Of a stretch of DNA of 64,000 bases, positions 16,335-24,775 are shown piece by piece. Source of the stretch: Bradyrhizobium sp. CSA207 (lineage in GTDB: Bacteria; Pseudomonadota; Alphaproteobacteria; Rhizobiales; Xanthobacteraceae); the NCBI RefSeq assembly GCF_029051685.1, contig NZ_JAACFT010000024.1, positions 1 through 64,000 on the forward strand. Direction: 5' to 3'. The position numbers and the translations under genes were made by a program. A model generated the notes under the pieces. It was not told the DNA's origin and did not search any database. It worked only from the letters and a program-made list of their open reading frames with translations. How positions within the stretch are numbered: the first letter of the stretch is position 1; each line of letters opens with the position of its first letter.

Positions 16335-17087
16335 ATGTCCGAACTCGAAAATGCTCGCCCCCTAGGGGCGGACCCATCCCCGCAACCCCGCACATTCGAT
16401 TTCTTCGAGACCTTGTTGGTCGCCCTGATAACCTATGCTGTGTTCCTATTCGCAGCCCAGCTCACGATCATATTGAGCTTACCGGCTTTCATGAACGGGT
16501 TATCGTCGGAGCAGGTCGAGCTATTGTGGAAACAACCGCACCGGCAGGGCGCGGCGGTGATTTTTGCGACTCCGGTTGCGATCGCCGTACTTTGGGTTGC
16601 AATCCGACGGGCGGGAAGGGAATTCACCGAGTATTTGGCTCTGAATTGGCCAAGCAGAGACGACATCGTATCTGTTCTTGGCATCATGACAATTTTTTTA
16701 ACTGTCGAAGCCTTCGTAACGATCAAACTTGGACTAACGCGACCTCAAACCAGCTCAGGTTTCGAAGTTGGAGGTGCAACGGGACTGATCATATTCGCTG
16801 TGATCATCTGCTTAACTGCTCCGATCGTTGAGGAATTCGTATTTCGTGGATTTATGTTTCGAGGGTGGTCTCAGTCGTTCCTGCGTCCGATCGGTGCGAT
16901 CCTGCTTACGTCGGTGCTATGGGCGGTGCTGCACAGTCAGTACGGTTGGTATGAGCGCTCCTGGATATTCGTCGAAGGTCTCGTACTCGGTTACTTTCGC
17001 CTTCGTTCCAATTCCACTTGGCTGACAGTTGTGGCTCATTCAGCCATGAATATGGCTGTCCTGTTTTTGGGTGGACCGTACGTCTAG
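16335..17087 (+). CDS. second CPBP-family intramembrane metalloprotease, lower GC
   Basis: A 250-residue CPBP protein with motif 1 VEEFVFRGFMFRGW, motif 2 WAVLHSQ and motif 3 HSAMN, in the same order as the preceding paralogue. The C-terminal halves are clearly related and the N-terminal halves differ. The gene uses many TTA, CTA and ATA codons and is visibly less GC-rich than its neighbours, suggesting recent acquisition rather than a local duplication. ATG 16335 is chosen because of GGAAG upstream; in-frame starts at 16221 and 16281 are possible. It ends 7 bases from the convergent AEC transporter. Confidence 0.83.
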   Translation: MSELENARPLGADPSPQPRTFDFFETLLVALITYAVFLFAAQLTIILSLPAFMNGLSSEQVELLWKQPHRQGAAVIFATPVAIAVLWVAIRRAGREFTEYLALNWPSRDDIVSVLGIMTIFLTVEAFVTIKLGLTRPQTSSGFEVGGATGLIIFAVIICLTAPIVEEFVFRGFMFRGWSQSFLRPIGAILLTSVLWAVLHSQYGWYERSWIFVEGLVLGYFRLRSNSTWLTVVAHSAMNMAVLFLGGPYV

Positions 17088-17094
17088 CTAGTGC

Positions 17095-18018
17095 TCACGC
17101 CACCAGCGCGATCGCGATGGGCATCGTGATCGCTGCCAAAATCGTTTGCAGCGTGATGATCTGCGCCAGCAGCGGCGCGTCGCCGCCCATCTGGCGGGCC
17201 AGCACATAGGCGCTGGGCGAAGTCGGCACCGCCGCGCAGATCGCGACAATCGCGAGGCTGTCGCCGGATAGGCCGAACCATGCGGCGAGCGCCAGTGCCA
17301 GCACGGGCATCAGCACCAGCTTGAACGCCACGCCGAGCGACGCACTCACGCTCGGGCGCAGCAGGCCTTTGAGCTGCAGTCCGGCGCCGGTGACGAGCAG
17401 GCCGATGGCCAGCGACGAGCGGCCGAGTGCGTCGGCGACCTCGTGCCAGATCCTTGGCAGCGGCAGATGAACGATGTTGACGAAGAGGCCGATCGCGCAG
17501 GCCCAGATCAGGGGATTGCGGATCACCGTCATGACGATTGCGAGCGGAGATTGCTTCTTAGGCGATGCATAGTGCGCCAGCACTGCGACGCTGAACACGT
17601 TGACCAGCGGAATGATCGCGACCATCGCCACCGAGGCCAGCGCCAGGCCGACGTCGCCGAACATGTTGGCGGATACCGAGAGCGCCACATAGGTCTGCCA
17701 GCGCGTTGCGCCCTGGAAGATCGAGGAGAAGGCGGGACCGTCAATGTCGAGCCGCGCCAGGGCAGGGCGGAGCGCGAGGCACAACAGCGAGATCGCGAGC
17801 ACCGACAGCAGCAGCGCGCCGCCGACGCCGGCCACCGGCACCTTGGAGAGGTCCGCCCTCACCAGCGTCTGAATCAGCAGCATTGGAAACAGCACGAAAT
17901 AAGTCAGCCGCTCCAGCCCGTGCCATTGCGTATCCAGCCGCATCAAGCTGCGCTTCAGCACGACGCCGAGCACGATGAGGATGAAGACCGGCAGCAGCGC
18001 CGCGATCACCACGGCCAT
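17095..18018 (-). CDS. AEC-family transporter
   Basis: A 307-residue inner-membrane carrier of the auxin efflux carrier (AEC) family with about ten hydrophobic helices in two five-helix repeats. The family-typical loops FPMLLIQTL, GDVGLALASV and AVPTSPSAYVLARQMGGD are present. Family members export or import organic anions such as malonate or malate; the substrate is not evident. It lies 3 bases downstream of ruvX on the same strand, so the two are co-transcribed. Confidence 0.88.
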   Translation of the reverse strand: MAVVIAALLPVFILIVLGVVLKRSLMRLDTQWHGLERLTYFVLFPMLLIQTLVRADLSKVPVAGVGGALLLSVLAISLLCLALRPALARLDIDGPAFSSIFQGATRWQTYVALSVSANMFGDVGLALASVAMVAIIPLVNVFSVAVLAHYASPKKQSPLAIVMTVIRNPLIWACAIGLFVNIVHLPLPRIWHEVADALGRSSLAIGLLVTGAGLQLKGLLRPSVSASLGVAFKLVLMPVLALALAAWFGLSGDSLAIVAICAAVPTSPSAYVLARQMGGDAPLLAQIITLQTILAAITMPIAIALVA

Positions 18019-18021
18019 GGG

Positions 18022-18513
18022 TCAGCTGGGCCCCGAAGTTGCGCGAAGATTGGCGAGCCGGTCGAGCGCGCCTTGCAGGATGAAGATCGCGGCGTGCTCG
18101 TCGATGACCTCGGCGCGCTTGGCGCGGCTGACGTCCATGCCGATCAATTCGCGCTCCACTGCGGCGGTCGACAGACGCTCATCCCACAACCCGATCGGCA
18201 GCGTGGTCAGCCCGGCAAGGTTGCGGGCGAAGGCGCGGGTCGATTGCGCGCGCGGGCCCTCGCTGCCGTCCATGTTGATGGGCAGGCCGAGCACGAAGCC
18301 GACTGCCTTGCGCTCGGCCGCAATCGCGAGCAGGCGGGCGGCATCCTGCTTGAAGGCCTTGCGCTGGATGGTCTCGACGCCGGTCGCCAGCCGTCGGTCC
18401 GGATTGGACACGGCGACGCCGATGGTCTTGGTGCCGAGGTCGAGGCCGACCAGCCCGCCGCGTTCGGGCCAGTGGGTTGCAGCATCGATCAGGGGCAGGA
18501 TAAGAGCCGGCAT
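18022..18513 (-). CDS. ruvX: Holliday-junction resolvase-like nuclease RuvX/YqgF
   Basis: A 163-residue RNase H-fold protein. GLDLGTKTIGVAVS holds the first catalytic aspartate; LGLPINMDGSEG, DERLST and the final DEHAA acidic motif follow. RuvX/YqgF takes part in 16S rRNA 5'-end maturation and possibly recombination, and is widely essential. ATG 18513 is preferred; an ATG at 18531 would add six residues. It shares an operon with the AEC gene and is divergent from the small membrane gene at 18560. Confidence 0.92.
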   Translation of the reverse strand: MPALILPLIDAATHWPERGGLVGLDLGTKTIGVAVSNPDRRLATGVETIQRKAFKQDAARLLAIAAERKAVGFVLGLPINMDGSEGPRAQSTRAFARNLAGLTTLPIGLWDERLSTAAVERELIGMDVSRAKRAEVIDEHAAIFILQGALDRLANLRATSGPS

Positions 18514-18559
18514 GGCATCAGCGCTTAGCATGCGGCGCGCTGCGGAGTGAACCAGAACA

Positions 18560-18772
18560 ATGGATGCACTGACATTATTCGGCCTGTTCGCCGTGACCGC
18601 GATGCTGGTCTGCTATGCCCTGGAGGACCGCAGCCACTGGTTCGTGCTGCTGTTCGCCGGGTCTTGCGCGCTCGGCTCTGCCTACGGCTTCATCCAGGGC
18701 GCTTGGCCGTTCAGCGTGGTCGAGGCGATCTGGGCTGTCGTGGCGCTGCGGCGGCGGCGCCTGAAGCCGTAG
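18560..18772 (+). CDS. small two-span membrane protein, unknown function
   Basis: A 70-residue protein with two hydrophobic helices (about 4-20 and 28-62) around a short polar loop EDRSHW, ending in a basic RRRRLKP tail that suggests a cytoplasmic C-terminus. Homologous small proteins occur in other bradyrhizobia, often near ruvX, without known function. It is divergent from ruvX with 46 bases between the starts. Confidence 0.65.
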   Translation: MDALTLFGLFAVTAMLVCYALEDRSHWFVLLFAGSCALGSAYGFIQGAWPFSVVEAIWAVVALRRRRLKP

Positions 18773-19077
18773 GACCATCCTGCGGCCGGAGAAAGCACGT
18801 GGGAAATGGTGGCGACAAGTGCACCGATCATTTGTGGCAAATCTCACAAAGGTGGAGTCGCATACTATGGCATGATGTCGCGTCCCCAGTCGCGCTCATC
18901 CATTGACGCTCTGGTTGTTACGCTTTAAGTATATAGGTCTAAAGTAGTGTGGGGCGCATCGCCCCGATTTCTAGAATGATCGGCAGCGAAAGGCAGTCCC
19001 GGCCCGTGCTGCAACCTTGGCGCGAATTTTCAGGCGCCGGCCACATCCAATATTGCTCTGGATTTCGAGAGGTCATT
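18773..19077. other. intergenic region carrying the protease-nuclease promoter
   Basis: 305 bases that are less GC-rich than the surroundings. It contains the candidate promoter at 18903-18931 and a leader of about 140 bases before the next start. No small gene or strong palindrome was recognised. Confidence 0.5.
18903..18931 (+). promoter_or_regulatory. sigma-70-like promoter of the protease-nuclease gene
   Basis: TTGACG (18903-18908), a 17-base spacer and TAAGTA (18926-18931). The -35 box differs from TTGACA at one position. An overlapping TATATA at 18930 is an alternative -10. Confidence 0.55.
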
Positions 19078-21294
19078 ATGCTCATCAAGCCAAGCCTGAT
19101 CGCGGGCTCAGAAAGGCGATTCAAGCAAGCCGAGTTTTCACCCGATGCATTGAACCGGAAATTGGGCGACGGTCCGATCGAGATGACCGTCGAAAAGAAG
19201 CGCTTACGCCAGCGCCAGCTCTTCGCCGAGACACGGGACGTGCAGGCGGCCGAGATCGGCCTGGAGCGGATCATCCAGGGCAATGATCTCGACAGCGTCA
19301 ACTATCTCGCCAAGGGTACGGCCGCCTCGCGTCCGGTTTGCCGTATTCAGCTCAGGGATCTCAAGTCAAATCTGATCGGCTATGGGTCGGGCTTTCTGAT
19401 CGGGCCCGGCCTGCTGCTGACGAATCATCACGTCTTCGGCAAGCCGGCCGACGCAGCCAATTCGATCGCCGATTTCAACTACGAATTGGACATTTCGGGA
19501 GAAGAGCGTGTGCCGGTCAGATTCGCATTCGAGCCGGGCAAATTCTTCTACACCAACGACACTCTCGATTTCTCGATCGTCGCGGTGGCGCCGACGTCGC
19601 TGTCGGGGAACGGGCGGCTCGTAGATTGGGGATGGTTGCCGCTCAGCGGCGCGCCGGGCAAGGCGGATCCCGGCGAGTACCTGACCATCGTCCAGCATCC
19701 CAGCGGGCAGATGAAGCAGGTCTGCGTCCGCGAGAACAAGTTGCTCAAATACGTCGGTGACTTCCTCTGGTACAAAACCGATACCACCGCCGGGTCATCG
19801 GGCTCGCCGGCGTTCAACCGCTTCTGGCAGGTGGTCGCGCTGCATCACAGCGGTGTTCCGAGTAAGGATGCGCAGGGCCGCACGTTGACCAAGGACGGCA
19901 AGGTGTGGGATGCGTCGATGGACGAAACCTCGATCGATTGGATCGCCAACGAGGGCATCCGGATCAGCTCGATCGTCGCCGATCTCAAGATTGCGGTTGG
20001 CTCTCATCCCTTGATCAGGCCAGTGCTCGACGAGGAAGAGCCGCCAACCCGGCACGAGGTCGAGAGAGTCCTGCCGCCGGCCGCCGCAACTCCGTACGGA
20101 GCCAATGTCTGGGTCGAGCAATCTCTCGACGGGACCTCGCTGGTGGTACCGATCCGCGTGCCATTGCCGATGTTCAGGAAGGAACTTCCGATGGCTGCGC
20201 TGGCGCCCGTGCCGAGCCCCGCGGGACGCAGCGGCGGGGCTTCGAACGGCGGCATGCAGAACGGCAGCATGCCCTTGATCGCTCCGCCGGCCGGCCTGCT
20301 GCCCCGCATCAGCGCGAAGAACGGCCTGCCCATGGAGGCCGTTCACATCGATCAGGCGACGCTGAAATCGCGTCCCGGATACAAGGCGAATTTTCTCGGC
20401 AGCGGCAAATTCTCGGTCGCCTTGCCGAAGATTCCCGCCTCCCTCAAATCCAGGGTCGCGATGTTGAAGGGAAGATCCAAGCAGTCCGAATTGAAATATT
20501 TCAACTATAGCGTCGTCATGAACAAGGAGCGCAGGCTCGCGTTCTTCAGCTGCGTCAATATCGACGGCGGTAAGCAGCAGGATGTCGGCAAGCGCGAAGG
20601 CGATTCCTGGCTGCGCGATCCGCGCATCGATGACGATGCCCAGATCGGCGACGAGTTCTACCGCAAGCAGGCCACTTTCGAGGCGGATCGCAGCAAGAAC
20701 CCGTTCGACCGCGGTCATCTCGTCCGCCGCCTGGATGCGACCTGGGGCGATACCGTCGCCGAGGCCAAACAACACGGCGACGATTCCTTCCATTTCACCA
20801 ATTGCTCGCCGCAGTTCTTCTCATTCAACCAGGGCAAGCAGCTCTGGGCAGGACTCGAGGATTACACGCGCGACGTTCTGCTCGACGGCGAGGAAAAAGG
20901 CATCGTGATGAACGGGCCGGTGTTCGACGGTCCGGATGCCGATGGATCTGATTTGCCCAATCCGGCCGGCCGGCCGCACACGGATCCGAGGTTCGGCGGC
21001 GTTCAGATTCCGAAATATTTCTGGAAGATGCTGGTCCGACGCGATGACGGCGGTCTCAAGGCGGCGGCATTCCTGATGAGCCAGAGGAAGTTGGTCATGG
21101 AGATCGACCGGATCCAGGAGGCGGATCTGCTCGAGCGGATGTCCGAAGAGGATGTCAGCGTGTTTCAGGTCTCGATTGCGGACCTGGCGAAATTGACCAA
21201 GCTCGATTTCGGCAATCTCGCCGACGCGGATTCGCACGAGGCGACCTCGATCGGCCCGCGTCGGATCGAATCCTATGAGGACATCCGAATCTAG
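19078..21294 (+). CDS. trypsin-like protease fused to DRGH-type DNA/RNA endonuclease
   Basis: A 738-residue two-enzyme protein. N-terminal half: an S1/V8-like serine protease with His118 in LLTNHHVFG, Asp164 in LDFSIVAV and Ser241 in TAGSSGSP. Middle (about 380-450): a Pro/Gly/Ser/Asn-rich linker. C-terminal part (about 490-715): a non-specific DNA/RNA endonuclease (NUC, EndoG/NucA type) with D544-R-G-H547 and the metal-ligand Asn575 in FTNCSPQ. There is no signal peptide, so both activities would be intracellular. All key residues are intact. The gene stands alone behind its own promoter. Family knowledge gives the two activities; that the protease releases or activates the nuclease, as in a suicide or defence effector, is inference. 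ATG 19078 has GAGAGGT upstream. Confidence 0.88.
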   Translation: MLIKPSLIAGSERRFKQAEFSPDALNRKLGDGPIEMTVEKKRLRQRQLFAETRDVQAAEIGLERIIQGNDLDSVNYLAKGTAASRPVCRIQLRDLKSNLIGYGSGFLIGPGLLLTNHHVFGKPADAANSIADFNYELDISGEERVPVRFAFEPGKFFYTNDTLDFSIVAVAPTSLSGNGRLVDWGWLPLSGAPGKADPGEYLTIVQHPSGQMKQVCVRENKLLKYVGDFLWYKTDTTAGSSGSPAFNRFWQVVALHHSGVPSKDAQGRTLTKDGKVWDASMDETSIDWIANEGIRISSIVADLKIAVGSHPLIRPVLDEEEPPTRHEVERVLPPAAATPYGANVWVEQSLDGTSLVVPIRVPLPMFRKELPMAALAPVPSPAGRSGGASNGGMQNGSMPLIAPPAGLLPRISAKNGLPMEAVHIDQATLKSRPGYKANFLGSGKFSVALPKIPASLKSRVAMLKGRSKQSELKYFNYSVVMNKERRLAFFSCVNIDGGKQQDVGKREGDSWLRDPRIDDDAQIGDEFYRKQATFEADRSKNPFDRGHLVRRLDATWGDTVAEAKQHGDDSFHFTNCSPQFFSFNQGKQLWAGLEDYTRDVLLDGEEKGIVMNGPVFDGPDADGSDLPNPAGRPHTDPRFGGVQIPKYFWKMLVRRDDGGLKAAAFLMSQRKLVMEIDRIQEADLLERMSEEDVSVFQVSIADLAKLTKLDFGNLADADSHEATSIGPRRIESYEDIRI

Positions 21295-21377
21295 GGCTTC
21301 GGCTCCCGAACCGGCCGGATGCGAATGACGTAGCTTGCGGAGGCGCAGAGCGAGACCCGACGCGGTGTCTAGCGATC

Positions 21378-21428
21378 CGGGCGAGGGTCATGGTGTGCTC
21401 TGTCGAGACACAGCAAGACCCTCACCCG
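21378..21428. terminator. hairpin between convergent genes
   Basis: The arms 21378-21389 (cgggcgagggtc) and 21417-21428 pair at 11 of 12 positions around a 27-base loop. It lies between the protease-nuclease gene (ends 21294) and the convergent cyclase gene (ends 21459). No T-run. Confidence 0.4.
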
Positions 21429-21458
21429 CGTTTCTTCCGAAGGGGCCCGTGTCGGGCC

Positions 21459-22394
21459 TCAGCGGATCGCAATCGGGTTGATCATCGCCTGCACGCCTCC
21501 GGTCCAGCGCGGCTGTCCGAGCACGAACAGGAATTCATATCCCTTGTCGCGGGCAAGCGCGGCCGTATCCATGTTCTCGAGGATATAGGTCCCGTTCATC
21601 GCGAGCAGGATCTGGTGCACCTCGAACACGTTCTTGGACTCGAACGGCAGCACTTCCAGCGCCCAAGTGTCGGCGCCGATCGCGACGACGCCCTTGCTCG
21701 TCAGGTACTTTGCACCTTCGACGCCGAGACCGGGCTCGCCGGCCGAATAGCGCTTGTCGTCCTTGCCTATCAGGCTGAGCCAGCCGGTGTGGAAGATGAC
21801 GACGTCGCCCTGGCGGATCTCGACGCCCTGCTTCTTGGCAGCTTCATCGATCTCCTTGACGTTGAAGGCGGTGCCTTCCTTCACCACGTCGGTGTTGTAG
21901 TAGGCCGCCATGTCGAGCAGCACGCCGCGGGTGACAATCGGCGGCACCTTCTCGATGCCGAGCTTCTTCAACCCGTTGGGATCGGCGAAGTCGGCGAGCT
22001 TGTTGCCGTTGTAATAGACGTGCTCGACACCGAGATGGCCGAGCCCGTCAATTTGGCTGCCGATGCCGACCCAGGTGTCCAGGATATCGTCATTGTAAGT
22101 TGCCTTGTTGGGACCGAGACCGGGGCTGCCGGCCTGTCCCGGCTGCACCACCGTGATCTTGAAGGTGCGCGGCGGATAGGCCGGGGTCTTGGAATCGACG
22201 GCGATGCCAAGTGCATAAGTCTTTCCGGTCTTTACCAGAGACGCGGCCTTCAGTACGAGCTCGGGCGTCATGTAGTTGGCAGCACCGATCTCGTCGTTCG
22301 GTCCCCATTTCGATTTGGTCCAGTCCTGTGCGCTTGCTGTTTGGATCGTCGCCGACAACGCAGCGACACAGCACAACACGAGCGTATTGCGCAT
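21459..22394 (-). CDS. secreted cyclase-family (kynurenine formamidase-like) hydrolase
   Basis: A 311-residue protein with a Sec signal peptide (MRNTLVLCCVAALSATIQTASA), then a cyclase/formamidase fold. SQIDGLGHLG stands where the family carries its HxGTHxD-type metal motif, and DVVIFHTGWL and GADTWALEV are typical later segments. The family includes metal-dependent hydrolases of amides and cyclic compounds; the substrate here is unknown. Start ATG 22394 has GGGAGGAC upstream; an earlier ATG at 22409 lacks one. Export to the periplasm is predicted. Confidence 0.85.
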   Translation of the reverse strand: MRNTLVLCCVAALSATIQTASAQDWTKSKWGPNDEIGAANYMTPELVLKAASLVKTGKTYALGIAVDSKTPAYPPRTFKITVVQPGQAGSPGLGPNKATYNDDILDTWVGIGSQIDGLGHLGVEHVYYNGNKLADFADPNGLKKLGIEKVPPIVTRGVLLDMAAYYNTDVVKEGTAFNVKEIDEAAKKQGVEIRQGDVVIFHTGWLSLIGKDDKRYSAGEPGLGVEGAKYLTSKGVVAIGADTWALEVLPFESKNVFEVHQILLAMNGTYILENMDTAALARDKGYEFLFVLGQPRWTGGVQAMINPIAIR

Positions 22395-22582
22395 CGATAG
22401 TCCTCCCAATGTTTTTTTGCCGATGTTTGGCTTCGTTATGGTCTCGCGCCGGTCAGTGGCGCATCCTACGTAGAACCATCGCGCGCTTCAAAAGCTTTTC
22501 GGTGCTGCGCTGCGATGCGTCGCCGCCAATCGGTTTAAACGTGACGAATTTGTGTCGATGAATTTCGCGCGCTGGAATGTGT

Positions 22583-23473
22583 TCAGGCCGCGATGACGTC
22601 GTCGTTTTTCTTCAGGCAGGAGATGAAACCACTGAGCGCGGTGTATTGATGTCCGGCACCGCGCCGGATGAAGAGCGTCTCGACGCGCGCGTGCGATGGG
22701 CTCAGCGTGTGGATCGACACGCTGCCGTTCATCGCGTTGCGTTCGACAACGGCGCGCGGCAGCAGCGTCACGCCCATGTCGGCAGCGACGCAGCCGATCA
22801 TGCCGTCGAGCGTGCCAAGCTCGAAGCGTGCGGCAGAAGGCCAGCCGAACTCGACGAAAATCTGTTCGAGCCGCTGGCGGTAGGTGCAGCCGGTGCGGAA
22901 CACCAGCGCGGTTGGGCCGGACTCCGGCGTGCCGGCGCGCAGCTCGGCAAGCGAGCTCCAGCGCCGCGCGCTGACCAGAACCAGCTCCTCGCGGAATGCA
23001 CTTGTCGCGGTGAGGTCGGCATGCGCGATCGGGCCTGCGACGAAGGCGCCGTCGAATGCGCCTTCGAGAACGCCCGCGACGAGGTCGGCGGTGGTCGCCG
23101 TGCGCAAGCTCAGCCGGACGGCGGGAAAGCGGCGGTGGAAATCGGCCAGCAGCGGCGGCAACCGCACCGCTGCCGTGGTCTCCATCGAGCCGATCGACAA
23201 TGGTCCTTTGGGCTCGCCATCGTCGCGTGCGGCGAGCACGGCTTCGCGCGACAACGCTGTCATCCGTTGCGCGTAAGGCAACAGCCTTTTGCCGGCGCCG
23301 GTAAGGCTCATGCCGCGGCTGTGACGCTCGAACAGAGGCGTACCGATCTCAGCCTCCAGCGCCTTCACGCGCTGGGTGACATTGGATTGCACCGTGTTGA
23401 GCTCTTCGGCGGCACGGGTGATGCCGCCGGTGCGGGCCACCGCGGCGAAGGTGTGGATGTCGCTGAGTTCCAT
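22583..23473 (-). CDS. LysR-family transcriptional regulator
   Basis: A 296-residue LysR regulator. The N-terminal winged helix-turn-helix (1-60; FAAVARTGGITRAAEELN, SNVTQRVKALE) is followed by a periplasmic-binding-protein-like effector domain (about 90-290). It is divergent from the nitronate monooxygenase gene at 23569. A symmetric ATTCA-N7-TGAAT site with the LysR T-N11-A core lies between them, so this protein most likely controls that gene and itself. The effector is unknown. Confidence 0.9.
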   Translation of the reverse strand: MELSDIHTFAAVARTGGITRAAEELNTVQSNVTQRVKALEAEIGTPLFERHSRGMSLTGAGKRLLPYAQRMTALSREAVLAARDDGEPKGPLSIGSMETTAAVRLPPLLADFHRRFPAVRLSLRTATTADLVAGVLEGAFDGAFVAGPIAHADLTATSAFREELVLVSARRWSSLAELRAGTPESGPTALVFRTGCTYRQRLEQIFVEFGWPSAARFELGTLDGMIGCVAADMGVTLLPRAVVERNAMNGSVSIHTLSPSHARVETLFIRRGAGHQYTALSGFISCLKKNDDVIAA

Positions 23474-23512
23474 GGCATCGTTTCGTTTTTGAGATAGCAG
23501 CGTTCGTTAGAA

Positions 23513-23529
23513 TTCAATTTCCGTGAATG
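23513..23529. promoter_or_regulatory. LysR-type operator (ATTCA-N7-TGAAT)
   Basis: A perfect interrupted palindrome containing the T-N11-A core expected for LysR proteins. It lies 40 bases upstream of both the divergent LysR start (23473) and the monooxygenase start (23569). Confidence 0.55.
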
Positions 23530-23568
23530 CTATTCCGGCCTAGCGTTGCTGTCGAGAGTGGAGGAGCC

Positions 23569-24612
23569 ATGTCGATCACTACGCCGCTGACCCAGCTCCT
23601 GGGGATCAAGCATCCCGTCCTGCTTGCGCCGATGGACGTGGTTGCCGGCAGCCGTCTGGTGACGGCCGTCAGCCGCGCCGGCGGCTTTGGCATTCTGGGC
23701 GGTGGTTATGGCGAGAGGGAATGGCTGGAGCGAGAGACGGCGAAGCTCGCCAGCATGTCCGCGCCGTTCGGGATCGGCTTCATCACCTGGAGTCTCGCCA
23801 AGCGGCCTGAGCTTCTCGATATCGCGCTCGCCGCAAAACCGTCTGCGATCATGTTGTCTTTCGGCGATCCCGCTCCGCTCGCATCAAAGATCAAGTCGGC
23901 TGGTGCGCGCCTGATTTGCCAGGTGCAGGATGAGGCGATGGCGCGGCAGGCGCTCGATGCCGACGCCGATGTCCTGATCGCGCAGGGGACGGAAGCAGGC
24001 GGCCACGGTGCCTCCCGCACAACCGTCGATCTCGTGCCCGCGATCGTCGATCTCGCGGCTGGCCATGTGCCGGTGGTCGCGGCGGGCGGCATTGCCGACG
24101 GGCGCGGGCTTGCCGCGATGATGATGCTGGGGGCAAGCGGCGTGCTGCTCGGGACGCGCTTCTATGCGAGCCAGGAGGCTGACGGCGCGGAGGAAGCCAA
24201 GCGGCGCATCTGCGCCGCGACCAGCGGCTCGACCGTGCGCGGCATCATCTTCGATCTCTCCCGCAACAATGTGTGGCCGGCGCCGTTCACCGGAAGATGC
24301 CTGGTCAACGATCATGCCAGGCGCTGGATCGGCCGCGAGATCGAGCTGATGCAGAATGTTGCCGCAGTCGCAGCGGAGTATGTTGCGGCAAAAGCGGCCG
24401 GCAATTTCGACGTTGCCGCCGTGATCGCGGGCGAGGCCGTCGGCCTGATTCATGATATCCAGCCTGCGGCAGAGATCGTGGAGCGGATCGCGACCGAGGC
24501 GGAGCAGTTGCTGGAAGGAAAACGTAGTTCGGTGGTCGGTGCCTTCCCTTCTCCCCTTGTGGGAGAAGGTGGCGCGCAGCGCCAGATGAGGGGTTCTATC
24601 CGCGGAGAATAA
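23569..24612 (+). CDS. nitronate monooxygenase family protein
   Basis: A 347-residue FMN-dependent TIM-barrel enzyme of the 2-nitropropane dioxygenase/nitronate monooxygenase family, with VLLAPMDVVAGSRLVTAVSRAGG at the start, QGTEAGGHG and VVAAGGIADGRG for flavin binding. It oxidises toxic nitronates (or enoyl-type substrates). GGAG precedes ATG 23569. The last 22 residues (from about FPSPLVGEGG) are encoded by a dispersed repeat that also supplies the stop codon, so the native C-terminus has been replaced. It is divergent from the LysR gene and probably LysR-controlled. Confidence 0.87.
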   Translation: MSITTPLTQLLGIKHPVLLAPMDVVAGSRLVTAVSRAGGFGILGGGYGEREWLERETAKLASMSAPFGIGFITWSLAKRPELLDIALAAKPSAIMLSFGDPAPLASKIKSAGARLICQVQDEAMARQALDADADVLIAQGTEAGGHGASRTTVDLVPAIVDLAAGHVPVVAAGGIADGRGLAAMMMLGASGVLLGTRFYASQEADGAEEAKRRICAATSGSTVRGIIFDLSRNNVWPAPFTGRCLVNDHARRWIGREIELMQNVAAVAAEYVAAKAAGNFDVAAVIAGEAVGLIHDIQPAAEIVERIATEAEQLLEGKRSSVVGAFPSPLVGEGGAQRQMRGSIRGE

Positions 24613-24758
24613 TGTCAAATCTGAGAGGTCTGTCTCCTGCGGATGCAAACCCCTCACCCGTCTCGCCGCTATCGCCATAGCCGATGCGAAGCATCGGCGT
24701 TCTAAGGACGGCGGCGAAGGCCGCCTATGCCACCCTCTCCCACAAGGGGAGAGGGTAA
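24546..24758. repeat. long palindromic repeat, family D, overlapping a gene's 3' end
   Basis: An imperfect palindrome of about 213 bases with arms ccttctccccttgtggga and tcccacaaggggagaggg. It begins inside the coding sequence of the first nitronate monooxygenase and ends just before the second. Internal inverted parts (gatgaggggttc / aaacccctcacc) strengthen the structure. Confidence 0.75.
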
Positions 24759-24775
24759 GAGCGAGAGACGCAACC

